A DNA stretch of 64,000 bases from Leuconostoc rapi (GCF_016908715.1 NZ_JAFBEK010000003.1:124001-188000), one strand, 5' to 3'; positions 10,076 through 18,183 are shown, counted from the first letter of the stretch. Numbers and translations: made by a program. The notes: generated from the letters alone by a model not told the origin.

Positions 10076-10104
10076 ATTTAACAGATTGTGACCTGCTTTG
10101 TCAA
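10076..10104 (-). promoter_or_regulatory. Predicted MFS promoter
   Basis: Minus strand TTGACA (10104-10099), 17-base spacer, TTAAAT (10081-10076). A consensus -35 with ideal spacing, located in the gap after the phosphoketolase stop. The expected start of transcription is about 10069, the A of a leader ATG. Confidence 0.75.
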
Positions 10105-10127
10105 TAGGTGTGTTGGTATTATTTGAA

Positions 10128-12494
10128 TTAGTTTAAGGGTTGCCACTGCCAATTTTCAACTTCTGGCAAGTCTGTTCCCTTTGAACGTGTGAATGACACA
10201 TGTTTATCTAACTTGTCGTTCATGGCTTGTACAAGATCAGCATGCTTAACTGACGTTTCAGTTGGTAATAATTCAACTGCAGCCTTAACTAAGTTGAAAC
10301 GATCAATTTTGTTCAAGACACGCATATCAAATGGTGTGGTGATATCACCAGCCTCACGATAACCATGAACAGCTAAATTATGATTATGGCGCTTGAAGAA
10401 GATAGATTCAACCATTGGTGCATAACCGTGGAATGCGAACAAAACAGGCACATCAGTTGTAAAGTAAGCATCAAACTCGTCTTGACTCAACCCGTAACTC
10501 GCATCTGCACATAGTTTAAACAAATCTAAGACGTTGATATAACGAATCTTTAATGTTGGTATTTGTTCGTGCAAAATTTGGATTGCGGCCAAGCTTTCAG
10601 TTGTTGGTTCAGAACCAGCAGAAGCAATAATGATATCAGGCTTCTCACCGTGGTCTGTACTTGCCCAATCAACAACACGCAAACCTTGAGTAACAAGTTG
10701 CTTAGCTTCAAGTGGTGTGAACCATTGTAAGCGGGGATGCTTGCTTGCAACAATATAATTAATTTGTTGCTTTGTTTGTACAGTATGTTCAAATGTTGCG
10801 ACTAAACTGTTAGCATCAGCAGGGAAAAATTCGCGGATGAAATCAGGTTGCTTTTCATAAAGCATGGTTGTAACACCAGGATCTTGGTGTGAGTAACCGT
10901 TATGATCTTGCTGGAAGACAGTTGAGTTAGCAATAATATTCAAGGCAGGGACATCCTTACGCCATGAAACATCATGTGAGTGATTCAACCACTTAAAGTG
11001 TTGAACGATCATGTCATCCACTTCACGTATGAAGACCTCATAACTTGCAAAGAAACCATGACGGCCTGTTAATGTGTAGGCTTCTAACATGCCTTCGTCA
11101 TAATGTTCTGACAACATTGAGTCGATAATACGACCTTCAGGTGCCATGAATTGATCATTTGGTTCTTTAATTGGCAGTAACCATTGACGATTAGTCGTTT
11201 CAAAGACATCTTGGAAACGATTAGAAGCTGTTTCATCTGGACCAAAGCCACGGAAATTCGTTGGGTTTAGCTTGATGAGGTCTCTAATATAACCACCTAA
11301 CAAAATAGCATCTTGCGCTAAATCATTACCAGGTACTTGACGATCAACGAGATAATCATTAATATCTGGGAGATTAAGTGGCTTAACGACACCAGCGTTT
11401 GTCACGCTGTTATTGGCCATGCGTAATGACTTTTTAGGTAATACTTCTTGGATTTCTAGTGCTAAATGACCAGCTTCATCAAATAATTCCTCAGGTTGGT
11501 ACGACTTTAGCCAATTAACCAAATCAGGGATATATTCAGGATGGTTTTGATCTGCAGGGATTGGAATTTGGTGAGCACGGAATGAATTTTCAATCGGTTG
11601 ACCATCCCAACTCTTAGGACCAGTCCAGCCCTTTGGTGAACGCAATACAATCATAGGCCATGTTGGACGCGTTACTTCGTCGCTACTTTGATTTGCAGCA
11701 TTAGCACGAATAGCTTTGATTTCCTCAAAAACTGTATCCATTGTTTTCGCCATTTCTTCATGGACTTGCATAATAGGCTTGTCAAATGAACTAACAAAGT
11801 ATGGATGCCAACCAAGGCTGGTAAAGTATTGCGTCAATGTTTCATTAGTTTCACGTGATAAAACAGTTGGGTTAGCAATTTTGAATCCGTTAAGATTTAA
11901 AATTGGTAACACAGTGCCATCGTTTTTAGGATTCAAAAACTTATTAACGTGCCATGAGGTAGCTAATGGTGCAGTTTCAGCTTCACCATCACCTACGACA
12001 ACAGCAGCAACTAAATCTGGATTATCAAGAACAGCACCAGCACCGTGAAGGATTGAATAACCTAAAGCACCCCCTTCATGAATTGACCCAGGTACTTTTG
12101 GATCAGCGTGTGACGCAACACCACCAGGGAATGAAAAACGTTTGAACATTTTTTGCATACCCGCAGCATCTTGTGTGATTTCTGGAAAGGCTTCAGTGTA
12201 GCTACCATCTAAATAAGCATTTGAAATCATGACTTGGCCACCGTGACCAGGTCCTTCAACGTAGAACATGTTCAAGTTAAATTTATTAATGGCACGATTA
12301 AGGTGTGCATAAATAAAGTTTTGGCTTGGGATTGTTCCCCAGTGTCCGATCGGATGAATTTTAACTTGATCCGCCGTCAGTTCTTCGTTAAGTAATGGGT
12401 TATCTAATAAATAAAGTTGACCAACTGATAGATAGTTAGTAGCTCGCCAGTAAGCGTCTAGATGATCAAGATAATTCTTTGAGTCAATACTCAT
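10128..12494 (-). CDS. xpkA: D-xylulose 5-phosphate/D-fructose 6-phosphate phosphoketolase
   Basis: TPP-dependent phosphorolytic cleavage of xylulose 5-phosphate to acetyl phosphate and glyceraldehyde 3-phosphate, the central step of heterolactic fermentation. 788 residues from the ATG at 12494, chosen because GGAGG lies ten bases upstream; the longer frame to 12593 has no ribosome site. Conserved blocks include [53 protein letters not shown] (TPP-binding GDGE) and [13 protein letters not shown]. The cofactor need links it loosely to the thiamin-related operon divergently placed next door. Confidence 0.97.
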   Translation of the reverse strand: MSIDSKNYLDHLDAYWRATNYLSVGQLYLLDNPLLNEELTADQVKIHPIGHWGTIPSQNFIYAHLNRAINKFNLNMFYVEGPGHGGQVMISNAYLDGSYTEAFPEITQDAAGMQKMFKRFSFPGGVASHADPKVPGSIHEGGALGYSILHGAGAVLDNPDLVAAVVVGDGEAETAPLATSWHVNKFLNPKNDGTVLPILNLNGFKIANPTVLSRETNETLTQYFTSLGWHPYFVSSFDKPIMQVHEEMAKTMDTVFEEIKAIRANAANQSSDEVTRPTWPMIVLRSPKGWTGPKSWDGQPIENSFRAHQIPIPADQNHPEYIPDLVNWLKSYQPEELFDEAGHLALEIQEVLPKKSLRMANNSVTNAGVVKPLNLPDINDYLVDRQVPGNDLAQDAILLGGYIRDLIKLNPTNFRGFGPDETASNRFQDVFETTNRQWLLPIKEPNDQFMAPEGRIIDSMLSEHYDEGMLEAYTLTGRHGFFASYEVFIREVDDMIVQHFKWLNHSHDVSWRKDVPALNIIANSTVFQQDHNGYSHQDPGVTTMLYEKQPDFIREFFPADANSLVATFEHTVQTKQQINYIVASKHPRLQWFTPLEAKQLVTQGLRVVDWASTDHGEKPDIIIASAGSEPTTESLAAIQILHEQIPTLKIRYINVLDLFKLCADASYGLSQDEFDAYFTTDVPVLFAFHGYAPMVESIFFKRHNHNLAVHGYREAGDITTPFDMRVLNKIDRFNLVKAAVELLPTETSVKHADLVQAMNDKLDKHVSFTRSKGTDLPEVENWQWQPLN

Positions 12495-12608
12495 GTTAGT
12501 TAAGTCCTCCAAGTTATTATGATTATAGTCAAATGCACAGGGCAATCGTCGTAAAAAGTATAGCAAGATACATAGAAAAAAGTTACTTTGCAAAGTATTT
12601 TGAAAAAT

Positions 12609-12658
12609 TTAACAGGTGATTAAGATCTTAATCAAACTGTTAACACAAACTGTTAACA
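12609..12658. repeat. Nested palindromes upstream of xpkA
   Basis: TTAACAG-gt-GATTAAGATCTTAATC-aaa-CTGTTAA forms an interrupted inverted repeat (12609-12643) around a perfect 16-base palindrome. CTGTTAACA occurs twice, at 12637-12645 and 12650-12658. Position 115-165 bases before the xpkA start suggests an operator, but no regulator is identified. Confidence 0.5.
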
Positions 12659-12721
12659 TGCTATTGTTGCGTCATCATTTTTACATCCCTATCGTATAGG
12701 TTATTTGTTAAAAAATCAACA

Positions 12722-12759
12722 CCAATATGTTAATTGGTTCGTACCAATTAACATATTGG
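12722..12759. repeat. Perfect 16-bp inverted repeat
   Basis: CCAATATGTTAATTGG, six-base loop TTCGTA, CCAATTAACATATTGG. It is the strongest hairpin in the 400-base divergent region between xpkA and the TPP riboswitch. Neither side has a convincing T run, so an operator is as likely as a terminator. Confidence 0.55.
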
Positions 12760-12837
12760 GTTTTGTTTATATCGTGAATAATAGCACAGTGGCAGGGATT
12801 TACTGATGATAGAACCCATTTTGTGTTGACTAATGAG

Positions 12838-12867
12838 TTGCATACTTTTATTGTTATGTGGTAGAAT
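12838..12867 (+). promoter_or_regulatory. Predicted promoter of the TPP-riboswitch operon
   Basis: TTGCAT (12838-12843), 18-base spacer, TAGAAT (12862-12867) preceded by TGG as an extended -10. An alternative pair is TTGACT (12826-12831), 17 bases, TATTGT (12849-12854). Either would start RNA just before the aptamer. Confidence 0.6.
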
Positions 12868-12897
12868 CAATCTTGTTATTAATCGATTAATTAACAT

Positions 12898-12990
12898 ACT
12901 AGGGGTGCTTTACAAGAAGCTGAGAGAGAAGTGATAGTCTTTGAACCCTTTGAACCTGATCTGTTGCAAACAGCGTAGGAAAGTGTGAAA
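12898..12990 (+). ncRNA. TPP riboswitch (THI element) aptamer
   Basis: The conserved THI-box landmarks occur in order: AGGGGTGCT, GCTGAGAG, ACCCTTTGAACCTGATCTG, a short CTG/CAG-closed P5 hairpin, and CAGCGTAGGAAAGTG. These make up the P2-P3 and P4-P5 arms that grip the pyrimidine and pyrophosphate of TPP. The P5 loop sequence TTGCAAAC (12964-12971) is perfectly complementary to GTTTGCAA (13042-13049) in the downstream terminator, giving a ready antiterminator. Predicted to shut the operon off when TPP is abundant. Confidence 0.93.
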
Positions 12991-13036
12991 TATAAAGGGC
13001 CAATAGGGTGCCATTATAGATAGACATACTATATCT

Positions 13037-13080
13037 AGAGCGTTTGCAATCATTTTTAATCCTGCAAACGCTCTTTTTCT
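13037..13080 (+). terminator. Riboswitch terminator (expression platform)
   Basis: AGAGCGTTTGCA, 14-base loop, TGCAAACGCTCT, then TTTTCT. The 5' arm can instead pair with the aptamer P5 loop. This makes it a TPP-dependent OFF switch for the three genes that follow. Confidence 0.9.
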
Positions 13081-13107
13081 ATGTTCTAAATTTAGGAGGT
13101 ATCTTTC

Positions 13108-13554
13108 TTGAGTAACCACGTATTTTTGGCGGCACCATTTAAACAATTATTAAACCAAGACAAAGTCGTTGATTCACAAAGTATGAGTCTGATTAAAGAT
13201 GTGATGCAATTGCTCGAAGACGCTGATTTTGTGGTCGATAACGCGCACCAACGTGAGGGGTGGGGTCAACACATGATGACCCCAGATGAATGCACTACGG
13301 CAGATTTTGAGGCTATCAAAATCTGCCATATGTTTATGGCATTTCCGGGTTATCCAGCATCACCTGGAACGCATATTGAAATCGGGTGGGCATCGGCGTT
13401 TGATAAACCGATCGTCTTGCTCTTAAAAGAAAATACAACATATGCGTACCTAGTAAGAGGCTTAGGGACTGTCGGTCGTGTCAAGTATTTGTATTACAAA
13501 GATGCCGCAGATTGTTTATTAAAGATCAAACAATTTTTGAATGAAAAACAATGA
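13108..13554 (+). CDS. Nucleotide N-glycosidase, nucleoside 2-deoxyribosyltransferase fold (MilB/bacimethrin-pathway type)
   Basis: 148 residues starting at TTG 13108, with AGGAGG eight bases upstream. Visible: VFLAAPFK at the N-terminus, DNAHQREGWG (44-53) and SPGTHIEIGWASAF (85-98), where Glu91 is the expected nucleophile of the NDT/RCL fold. The REGWG block and the TPP-riboswitch operon point to an enzyme that removes the base from a nucleotide, as MilB does with hydroxymethyl-CMP, rather than a deoxyribosyl exchanger. The clear exchanger in this window is the separate gene at 19195-19731. First gene of the operon; the next starts 44 bases downstream. Function by family and context, not proven. 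Confidence 0.75.
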   Translation: MSNHVFLAAPFKQLLNQDKVVDSQSMSLIKDVMQLLEDADFVVDNAHQREGWGQHMMTPDECTTADFEAIKICHMFMAFPGYPASPGTHIEIGWASAFDKPIVLLLKENTTYAYLVRGLGTVGRVKYLYYKDAADCLLKIKQFLNEKQ

Positions 13555-13598
13555 TTGCATGTCTAACATCTGTCATCATTAGGGAGAGGAAATGAAAG

Positions 13599-14405
13599 AT
13601 GTCAACGTATGAAACTTTTGATAATGCCTATATGTCTGTGCTTGATGACATATATAACCATGCTGACTTTTTTAATCAACCTCGGGGATTTCAAAGTCGC
13701 GAAAAAATTGCCTATAATTTTAGTATTAGTCAGCCAGTACAAAGAGGTGTTTATAATCAAAAAAGAAAATGTAATATTGTATTTAATTTTGCCGAAGCAT
13801 TATGGTATTTAACAGGTAATAATCGTTTAGACTATATCAGTTACTATAATAAAAAAATGCCAGATTATTCAATGGATGGTCGTGTTTTAACTGGTACTGC
13901 CTATGGCTCGAAAATGTTTAATGTTAAAGATCAGCAATTAAGCCAATGGCAGAATGTAAAAGATTTATTAATCAAAGATCCAGATTCTAAACGTGCAGTA
14001 TTACAAATTTTTGATGATAGTGAGTTGGCTATTCCAAACAACTTAGATGTGTCGTGTACTTTGGGTCTACAATTTTTTATTCGGAATAATCATCTGGATA
14101 TGATTGCTTATATGCGGGCTAATGATGCATTTCGTGGTATCGTGAGTGATGTTTTCTCATTTACCTTTATTCAAGAACTGATGGCTCGTGAGCTTCATGT
14201 ACCAGTGGGAAATTACTATCACAGTGTTGGTACCATGCACATCTATGAGCCTGATAATGTATGGGTAACGCATGTGTTAGAAACGCCAAGCGAGGCACAG
14301 TTTAAATTCCCAGAAATGCCACTCGAAAATAATTGGGAAATGATCCATGAATTGATGATGTATGAAGAAAAACTGAGAAAAAACGAACTCACGATGGATT
14401 GGTAG
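13599..14405 (+). CDS. CMP 5-hydroxymethylase-like protein (thymidylate synthase fold), ended by TAG
   Basis: 268 residues with GGGAGAGG upstream. The fold is thymidylate synthase: catalytic Cys153 in DVSCTLGLQF, the nucleotide motif MRANDAFRGIVSD (172-184) and YYHSVGTMHIY. Three substitutions matter. Asp184 replaces the Asn that reads uracil in thymidylate synthase, as in T4 dCMP hydroxymethylase. Lys131 (DPDSKR) and Ala174 (RAND) replace the usual Arg and Ser, matching MilA Lys133 and Ala176, reported to favour CMP over dCMP. The 43-residue spacing is the same as in MilA. So the likely reaction is CMP to 5-hydroxymethyl-CMP with methylene-tetrahydrofolate, not dTMP synthesis. Reading past the TAG gives 63 more sense codons, so the protein may be C-terminally truncated. 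Confidence 0.8.
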   Translation: MSTYETFDNAYMSVLDDIYNHADFFNQPRGFQSREKIAYNFSISQPVQRGVYNQKRKCNIVFNFAEALWYLTGNNRLDYISYYNKKMPDYSMDGRVLTGTAYGSKMFNVKDQQLSQWQNVKDLLIKDPDSKRAVLQIFDDSELAIPNNLDVSCTLGLQFFIRNNHLDMIAYMRANDAFRGIVSDVFSFTFIQELMARELHVPVGNYYHSVGTMHIYEPDNVWVTHVLETPSEAQFKFPEMPLENNWEMIHELMMYEEKLRKNELTMDW

Positions 14406-14423
14406 TCAATTTTAGCGACTCAT

Positions 14424-14597
14424 ATGGCACCGTATTGGCAGCAAATATTAGCGTTATTTAGTATATACCAAATGATTCACTATAATAAAAAAATTGATCG
14501 GACATTGTTTGGACATTTGTTGCCAATTTATCAATATTTTGTGCTTAATAAATGGCCCAATCATGTAGCAAATTTAGAGGTAGGTGGCAATGAATAA
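14424..14597 (+). pseudogene. 57-codon open stretch, in frame with the preceding TAG-terminated gene
   Basis: After the TAG at 14403-14405 the same frame runs through 63 sense codons to a TAA at 14595-14597; the only ATG in the early part is at 14424. The product has a protein-like composition (MAPYWQQILALFSIYQMI, LLPIYQYFVLNKWP) and no good ribosome site of its own. It ends by overlapping the methyltransferase start by eight bases (ATGAATAA). The simplest reading is the severed C-terminal tail of the hydroxymethylase. A separate small protein or stop-codon read-through are alternatives. Confidence 0.55.
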
Positions 14598-15345
14598 TCT
14601 TTTTGAAGGTAACAAAATAGCCAATCAGTTCAATGCATACAATGATGTATTAGAACAAGTGCTGGGGTATAGTCATATATTATCTTTTTTTTCCAAAAAC
14701 CATGCAGCCACGATATTAGATTATGGTTGTGGACCGGGTAAAGTTGCTTTAAGGTTGGCTCAACAGACCGACTCAAAAATCATCGCTGTTGATGAATCTG
14801 ATCGTATGATTGATATTGCAAACCAACAACGGCCCCATGATCGTATTGATTACCAAGTGGTAAAAAACGATAGTTTAAGTTTTCTGCCCAATGACTCACT
14901 AGATGGTGCAATTGCTTGCTATGTATTTATCAATAATGGGTCAGAAGCTCGTATACGTCGTATTATGGCAGAAATTTATCGCGTTTTGCGTCCCAACAGT
15001 CAATTTATTGTGTTGGATACAAATCCAAATACCACTGGCGTACCATTTTCAACATTTCAAAATGGTGCTAAAGGCAAAGTATATGGTTATGGTGAACAGC
15101 GCGTTGAAAAATTGCATGTGAGTCAGCAAGAAGATTTGATTTTACATGATTTTAATTGGCCAAATCAAATGTATGAGGACAATTTGAAAAACGCAGGATT
15201 TAAACATATTACGGTCAAGTATCCCACTATTAATGATTTTAATGCTGAACAAATTGCGACAATTGAAGCACAGTATGGCAACATTAACTGGGGAAACGAG
15301 CGGACACAATCTCCCTTTATTTTATATGAAGCGACTAAATCATAG
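14590..15345 (+). CDS. Class I SAM-dependent methyltransferase of the TPP-riboswitch operon
   Basis: 251 residues from ATG 14590; AGAGG ends nine bases upstream, whereas the in-frame GTG at 14584 is too close. Motif I is ILDYGCGPGKVALRLA (SAM-binding loop 44-50), the acidic motif II is IIAVDESDRMIDIA, and a motif IV-like stretch is DGAIACYVFIN. In the bacimethrin pathway a methyltransferase O-methylates 5-hydroxymethylcytosine to the 2-methoxypyrimidine, and this gene occupies that role here. From sequence alone the acceptor is unknown. Last gene of the operon, followed by a strong terminator. Confidence 0.8.
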   Translation: MNNLFEGNKIANQFNAYNDVLEQVLGYSHILSFFSKNHAATILDYGCGPGKVALRLAQQTDSKIIAVDESDRMIDIANQQRPHDRIDYQVVKNDSLSFLPNDSLDGAIACYVFINNGSEARIRRIMAEIYRVLRPNSQFIVLDTNPNTTGVPFSTFQNGAKGKVYGYGEQRVEKLHVSQQEDLILHDFNWPNQMYEDNLKNAGFKHITVKYPTINDFNAEQIATIEAQYGNINWGNERTQSPFILYEATKS

Positions 15346-15367
15346 TTTGCACAATGATGCATAAATG

Positions 15368-15413
15368 AAAATATCCGATAAACACTTTTAAAGTGTTTAT
15401 CGGATATTTTTTT
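15368..15413. terminator. Strong bidirectional terminator
   Basis: ATATCCGATAAACACTT, loop TTA, AAGTGTTTATCGGATAT, T run. Ends both the riboswitch operon and the minus-strand rqcH gene. Confidence 0.92.
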
Positions 15414-15415
15414 GA

Positions 15416-17113
15416 CTATTTTTTGATTTTTAAATTAGAAACTAGTTGACTATCTGGTGTAACAAACAGTGTTTGCTGTCCTTCAAAAATAACAAAACCA
15501 GGCTTTGAACCATTGGGTTTCCGGAGCTTTCCGGCAGGTAGGTAGTCAACAGGTACGTTAGCCGAATCGCGCGCCTTGCTGTAATAAGCAGCGAGCTTTG
15601 CAGCTTCGATTAACGTCTCATCTGATGGATTTGGCGAGTGAATAATGACATGTGAACCGGGTATGTTTTGAACGTGCAGCCAAATGTCACGACGGTCTGC
15701 TTGCTTCAACGACAGGCGTTCATTTTGTAAATTATTTTTACCGACTTCTATGTGTGTACCATCTGTACTTTGAAACTGATCCGGTTTTGACACTTTTGGT
15801 TTTTGCTTATTTTTCTTGTTGGCACGAATATAGCCACCATTTGTTAATTCCAAGCGAATGTCTTCAACATCTTTAGGGGAAGCGACATCAAGTTGTGCAA
15901 CAATATTATTAAAATATGCAATTTCGGCATCGGTTAGCGTCATTTGTTCATTCACATAGGCAACGGCAGTACGTAATTTGCGATATTTTGTAAAATAGCG
16001 CTCGGCATTTTTTAAGCCGTTAAGTTTAGGATCTAATGTGATTTTAAGCAGTGCATTATTGTCGTAGTAATTTTCAATTTCAACTGATGTCATGCCCTTT
16101 TGGACAAGATGCGGGTAGGTGATTAATAAATCACCCATGACTTTTAAATCATCAGCATTTTCGGCATCGTTTAATGTTGCTAATAATTTTTTCCGTTTTG
16201 AGGTATTTTTCTTAAGCTCGTTTTTAACAATACGTACCAACGAACCTGCTTGTTGATTGACACGCTCGCGTTCGGCTTTGCCAATGTAGTAGGCATCCAA
16301 CATATCTCCAAGTGTTTGAAAATGTTGTTCGTGAGTATAATCCTGTGACCAGTCGAAAGCCGAATAGCTTAGGGCACCTTTATCAGAAGTAAACAAAGTA
16401 GGTTTGAGGTCGTTAAATCGTGCGAGCCAATTTTTGGCATGAGCAAGATGATCACCAGGCTGATTAATGGTACGGGCTAAACTGACGGCAGAATCACGGC
16501 CAAATCCTTGATAAGTCGATTGGATCGTTTTTGCCCAGTCATCAAACGGTGTATCTAAAATCATGGGGGCCAAGGCATCTAGGCCTTTGGTAAAGGGGTT
16601 AGATAGGTTTTGCGCAGGTGGTAACACATACGTTGCGCCTGGCATGAGCGAACGCACACGATTTTGGTCTGCAGGTACATGTTTGATGAGCTCTAAAATA
16701 CGTGAATCTTCTTCTCTTACTAAGAACAAATTGGAATGACGCCCCATCATTTCCAGGGTCAATCGAATTTGTTGCACATCACCTAGTTCATTACGCGCGT
16801 TGACGTAAAAATTGATAATACGGTCATTTTCAATTTGCACAATTTTTTGTAACTTAGCGCCCTCTAAGTACCGACGTAGAAACATCACAAAATTAGGTGC
16901 GGTTTGAGGGTTTTCGTACGGAATATGAGTAATTTGGGCACGTGCGTATGTAGGGTGCGCACTGAGGAGAAGTGGGTAGTTCACACTATTGTTGCGCACA
17001 ACTAAAACAATTTCATTTGGGTAGGGTTGATGCACTTTGGTAATGCGTCCACCAACAATTAATTCGTTAAATTCATGCACTAACGCATGTGTGAAAAGAC
17101 CATCTAAAGGCAT
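15416..17113 (-). CDS. rqcH: NFACT protein RqcH (FbpA/Rqc2 homologue)
   Basis: Ribosome quality control factor that binds obstructed 50S subunits and directs C-terminal alanine tailing of stalled chains; older annotations call it fibronectin-binding protein. 565 residues: NFACT-N (MPLDGLFTHALVHEFNELIVGGRI...), a long central coiled coil (about 270-440), and C-terminal NFACT-R with DIWLHVQNIPGSHVIIHS and KPGFVIFEGQQTLFVTPD. The terminal ATG at 17113 matches the family N-terminus. A large hairpin lies upstream. Confidence 0.94.
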   Translation of the reverse strand: MPLDGLFTHALVHEFNELIVGGRITKVHQPYPNEIVLVVRNNSVNYPLLLSAHPTYARAQITHIPYENPQTAPNFVMFLRRYLEGAKLQKIVQIENDRIINFYVNARNELGDVQQIRLTLEMMGRHSNLFLVREEDSRILELIKHVPADQNRVRSLMPGATYVLPPAQNLSNPFTKGLDALAPMILDTPFDDWAKTIQSTYQGFGRDSAVSLARTINQPGDHLAHAKNWLARFNDLKPTLFTSDKGALSYSAFDWSQDYTHEQHFQTLGDMLDAYYIGKAERERVNQQAGSLVRIVKNELKKNTSKRKKLLATLNDAENADDLKVMGDLLITYPHLVQKGMTSVEIENYYDNNALLKITLDPKLNGLKNAERYFTKYRKLRTAVAYVNEQMTLTDAEIAYFNNIVAQLDVASPKDVEDIRLELTNGGYIRANKKNKQKPKVSKPDQFQSTDGTHIEVGKNNLQNERLSLKQADRRDIWLHVQNIPGSHVIIHSPNPSDETLIEAAKLAAYYSKARDSANVPVDYLPAGKLRKPNGSKPGFVIFEGQQTLFVTPDSQLVSNLKIKK

Positions 17114-17162
17114 TTTAATAGTTTCCTTTGCTATTTTGACAAGCTGATTAGGATATTAATGG

Positions 17163-17202
17163 TGTAAAAGTAAACAATGAGTTAATCATTGTTTACTTTA
17201 CA
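17163..17202. terminator. Large hairpin between cutC and rqcH
   Basis: TGTAAAAGTAAACAATGA, loop GTTAA, TCATTGTTTACTTTACA: about 17 bp with one bulged A. No long T run follows on either strand, so terminator is likely but not certain. Confidence 0.55.
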
Positions 17203-17306
17203 CATTGTACAGCATTGTTTGATCCTTTTGTGGAGATCAAATAAAAAATTAGTGACTAATCATCAGTTTAAAACTGGTAATTACCCACTAAACATCTTGT
17301 AAAGTA

Positions 17307-17942
17307 CTAGACAATTTTTGAACCATGAACTTCGCTAACACCCAATGTATCTGCAATGCATTGGGCATTTTCAGCATTAATGCCACCACCCGGAAGGATG
17401 GTTACGTCAGCAGGGGCTGTATTAACAAGTACCTGTATACTGGGCAATAGATCAAATATTGGTGTTTTAAGTGGCCCACCATGTGTTAAAATGCGATTAA
17501 CACCGTGTTCTGATAACCAATACATCGCGCTTTGCTGCTGATCAATGGCAATATCATCAAAAGCCATATGCATGATCACTTTCAGGTTTAATTCAGTGGC
17601 ATGTGCAATCAGTTTTGACATCGCATCTTTATCTAACAAATGATTACGTACCACACCAAAAGTGACTAACTGACCACCCAGGTCAGCAATTTGCTGTAGG
17701 GTATCATGCATTTGTTGCAATTCGATGTCGTCGTATGCAAAATCACCGCCACGAGGGCGAACCATAACGACCACAGGAACATCATCAATTTCTATTAGTG
17801 TATCAATGATTGTACGTGTATCAGGTGTGAGACCACCTAATTCTAACTGGCTATTTAATTCAATACGATTAGCGCCTTTGTCGCGCATTTGTCTGGCAGC
17901 TTCAACAGAATCAACGGCTGCTTCTTTAATTGTAATTGTCAT
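17307..17942 (-). CDS. cutC: CutC family protein
   Basis: TIM-barrel protein named for copper homeostasis; its true reaction is unsettled. 211 residues. Family blocks: IKEAAVDSVEAARQMRDKGA, NRIELNSQLELGGLTPD, VMVRPRGGDFAYDDIEL, FGVV and the C-terminal ILPGGGINAENA. It lies after rpmF on the minus strand, past that gene's terminator; no obvious promoter of its own was found, so read-through is possible. Confidence 0.9.
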   Translation of the reverse strand: MTITIKEAAVDSVEAARQMRDKGANRIELNSQLELGGLTPDTRTIIDTLIEIDDVPVVVMVRPRGGDFAYDDIELQQMHDTLQQIADLGGQLVTFGVVRNHLLDKDAMSKLIAHATELNLKVIMHMAFDDIAIDQQQSAMYWLSEHGVNRILTHGGPLKTPIFDLLPSIQVLVNTAPADVTILPGGGINAENAQCIADTLGVSEVHGSKIV

Positions 17943-17970
17943 GTCATCATTTTACCATAAAATTGCAAAC

Positions 17971-17999
17971 AAAAAACCTGTGCCAAATGGTACAGGTTA
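17971..17999 (-). terminator. rpmF terminator
   Basis: AACCTGTACCATTTGGCACAGGTT-type hairpin (minus strand) followed by TTTTTTGTTTG, 12 bases after the rpmF stop. Confidence 0.85.
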
Positions 18000-18009
18000 T
18001 AATGTGAAA

Positions 18010-18183
18010 TTACTTCTTTTCTGTAACTTGCTTACCGTTGTAAACACCAGAAGGTGAGACACGGTGAGCTACGCGGTATTCACCAGTTGTTTGATCCAAC
18101 ACGATATTAGGAACATTCAAACCGATATGTCCGCGGCGGTTACGCTTGTGAGACTTTGAGTTTTTGTTTGATGGGGTAGCCAT
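18010..18183 (-). CDS. rpmF: 50S ribosomal protein L32
   Basis: 57 residues from the ATG at 18183, chosen over an upstream in-frame ATG at 18207 because GGAGG lies just before it and L32 proteins begin MA.P. The N-terminal basic run [16 protein letters not shown] is typical of L32. The C-terminal part lacks the Cys pair of zinc-binding L32 forms, so this is a C-minus paralogue type. A near-consensus promoter lies upstream and a terminator follows, as expected for a highly expressed single gene. Confidence 0.93.
   Translation of the reverse strand: MATPSNKNSKSHKRNRRGHIGLNVPNIVLDQTTGEYRVAHRVSPSGVYNGKQVTEKK

Noticed and set aside
10128-12593. Longer phosphoketolase start at 12593
   Set aside because: Adds 33 unconserved residues; GGAGG clearly serves the ATG at 12494.
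12910-13146. Minus-strand frame across the TPP aptamer
   Set aside because: It overlaps a clear riboswitch and terminator and has no family features.
13108-13554. Calling this gene a second nucleoside 2-deoxyribosyltransferase for DNA precursor salvage
   Set aside because: It is shorter, has the REGWG block of NMP glycosidases, and sits in the TPP operon; the true exchanger is at 19195-19731.
13599-14405. Calling this gene thyA (thymidylate synthase)
   Set aside because: The uracil-reading Asn is Asp, and the Arg and Ser of the pocket are Lys and Ala; the gene is under a TPP riboswitch. These point away from dUMP.
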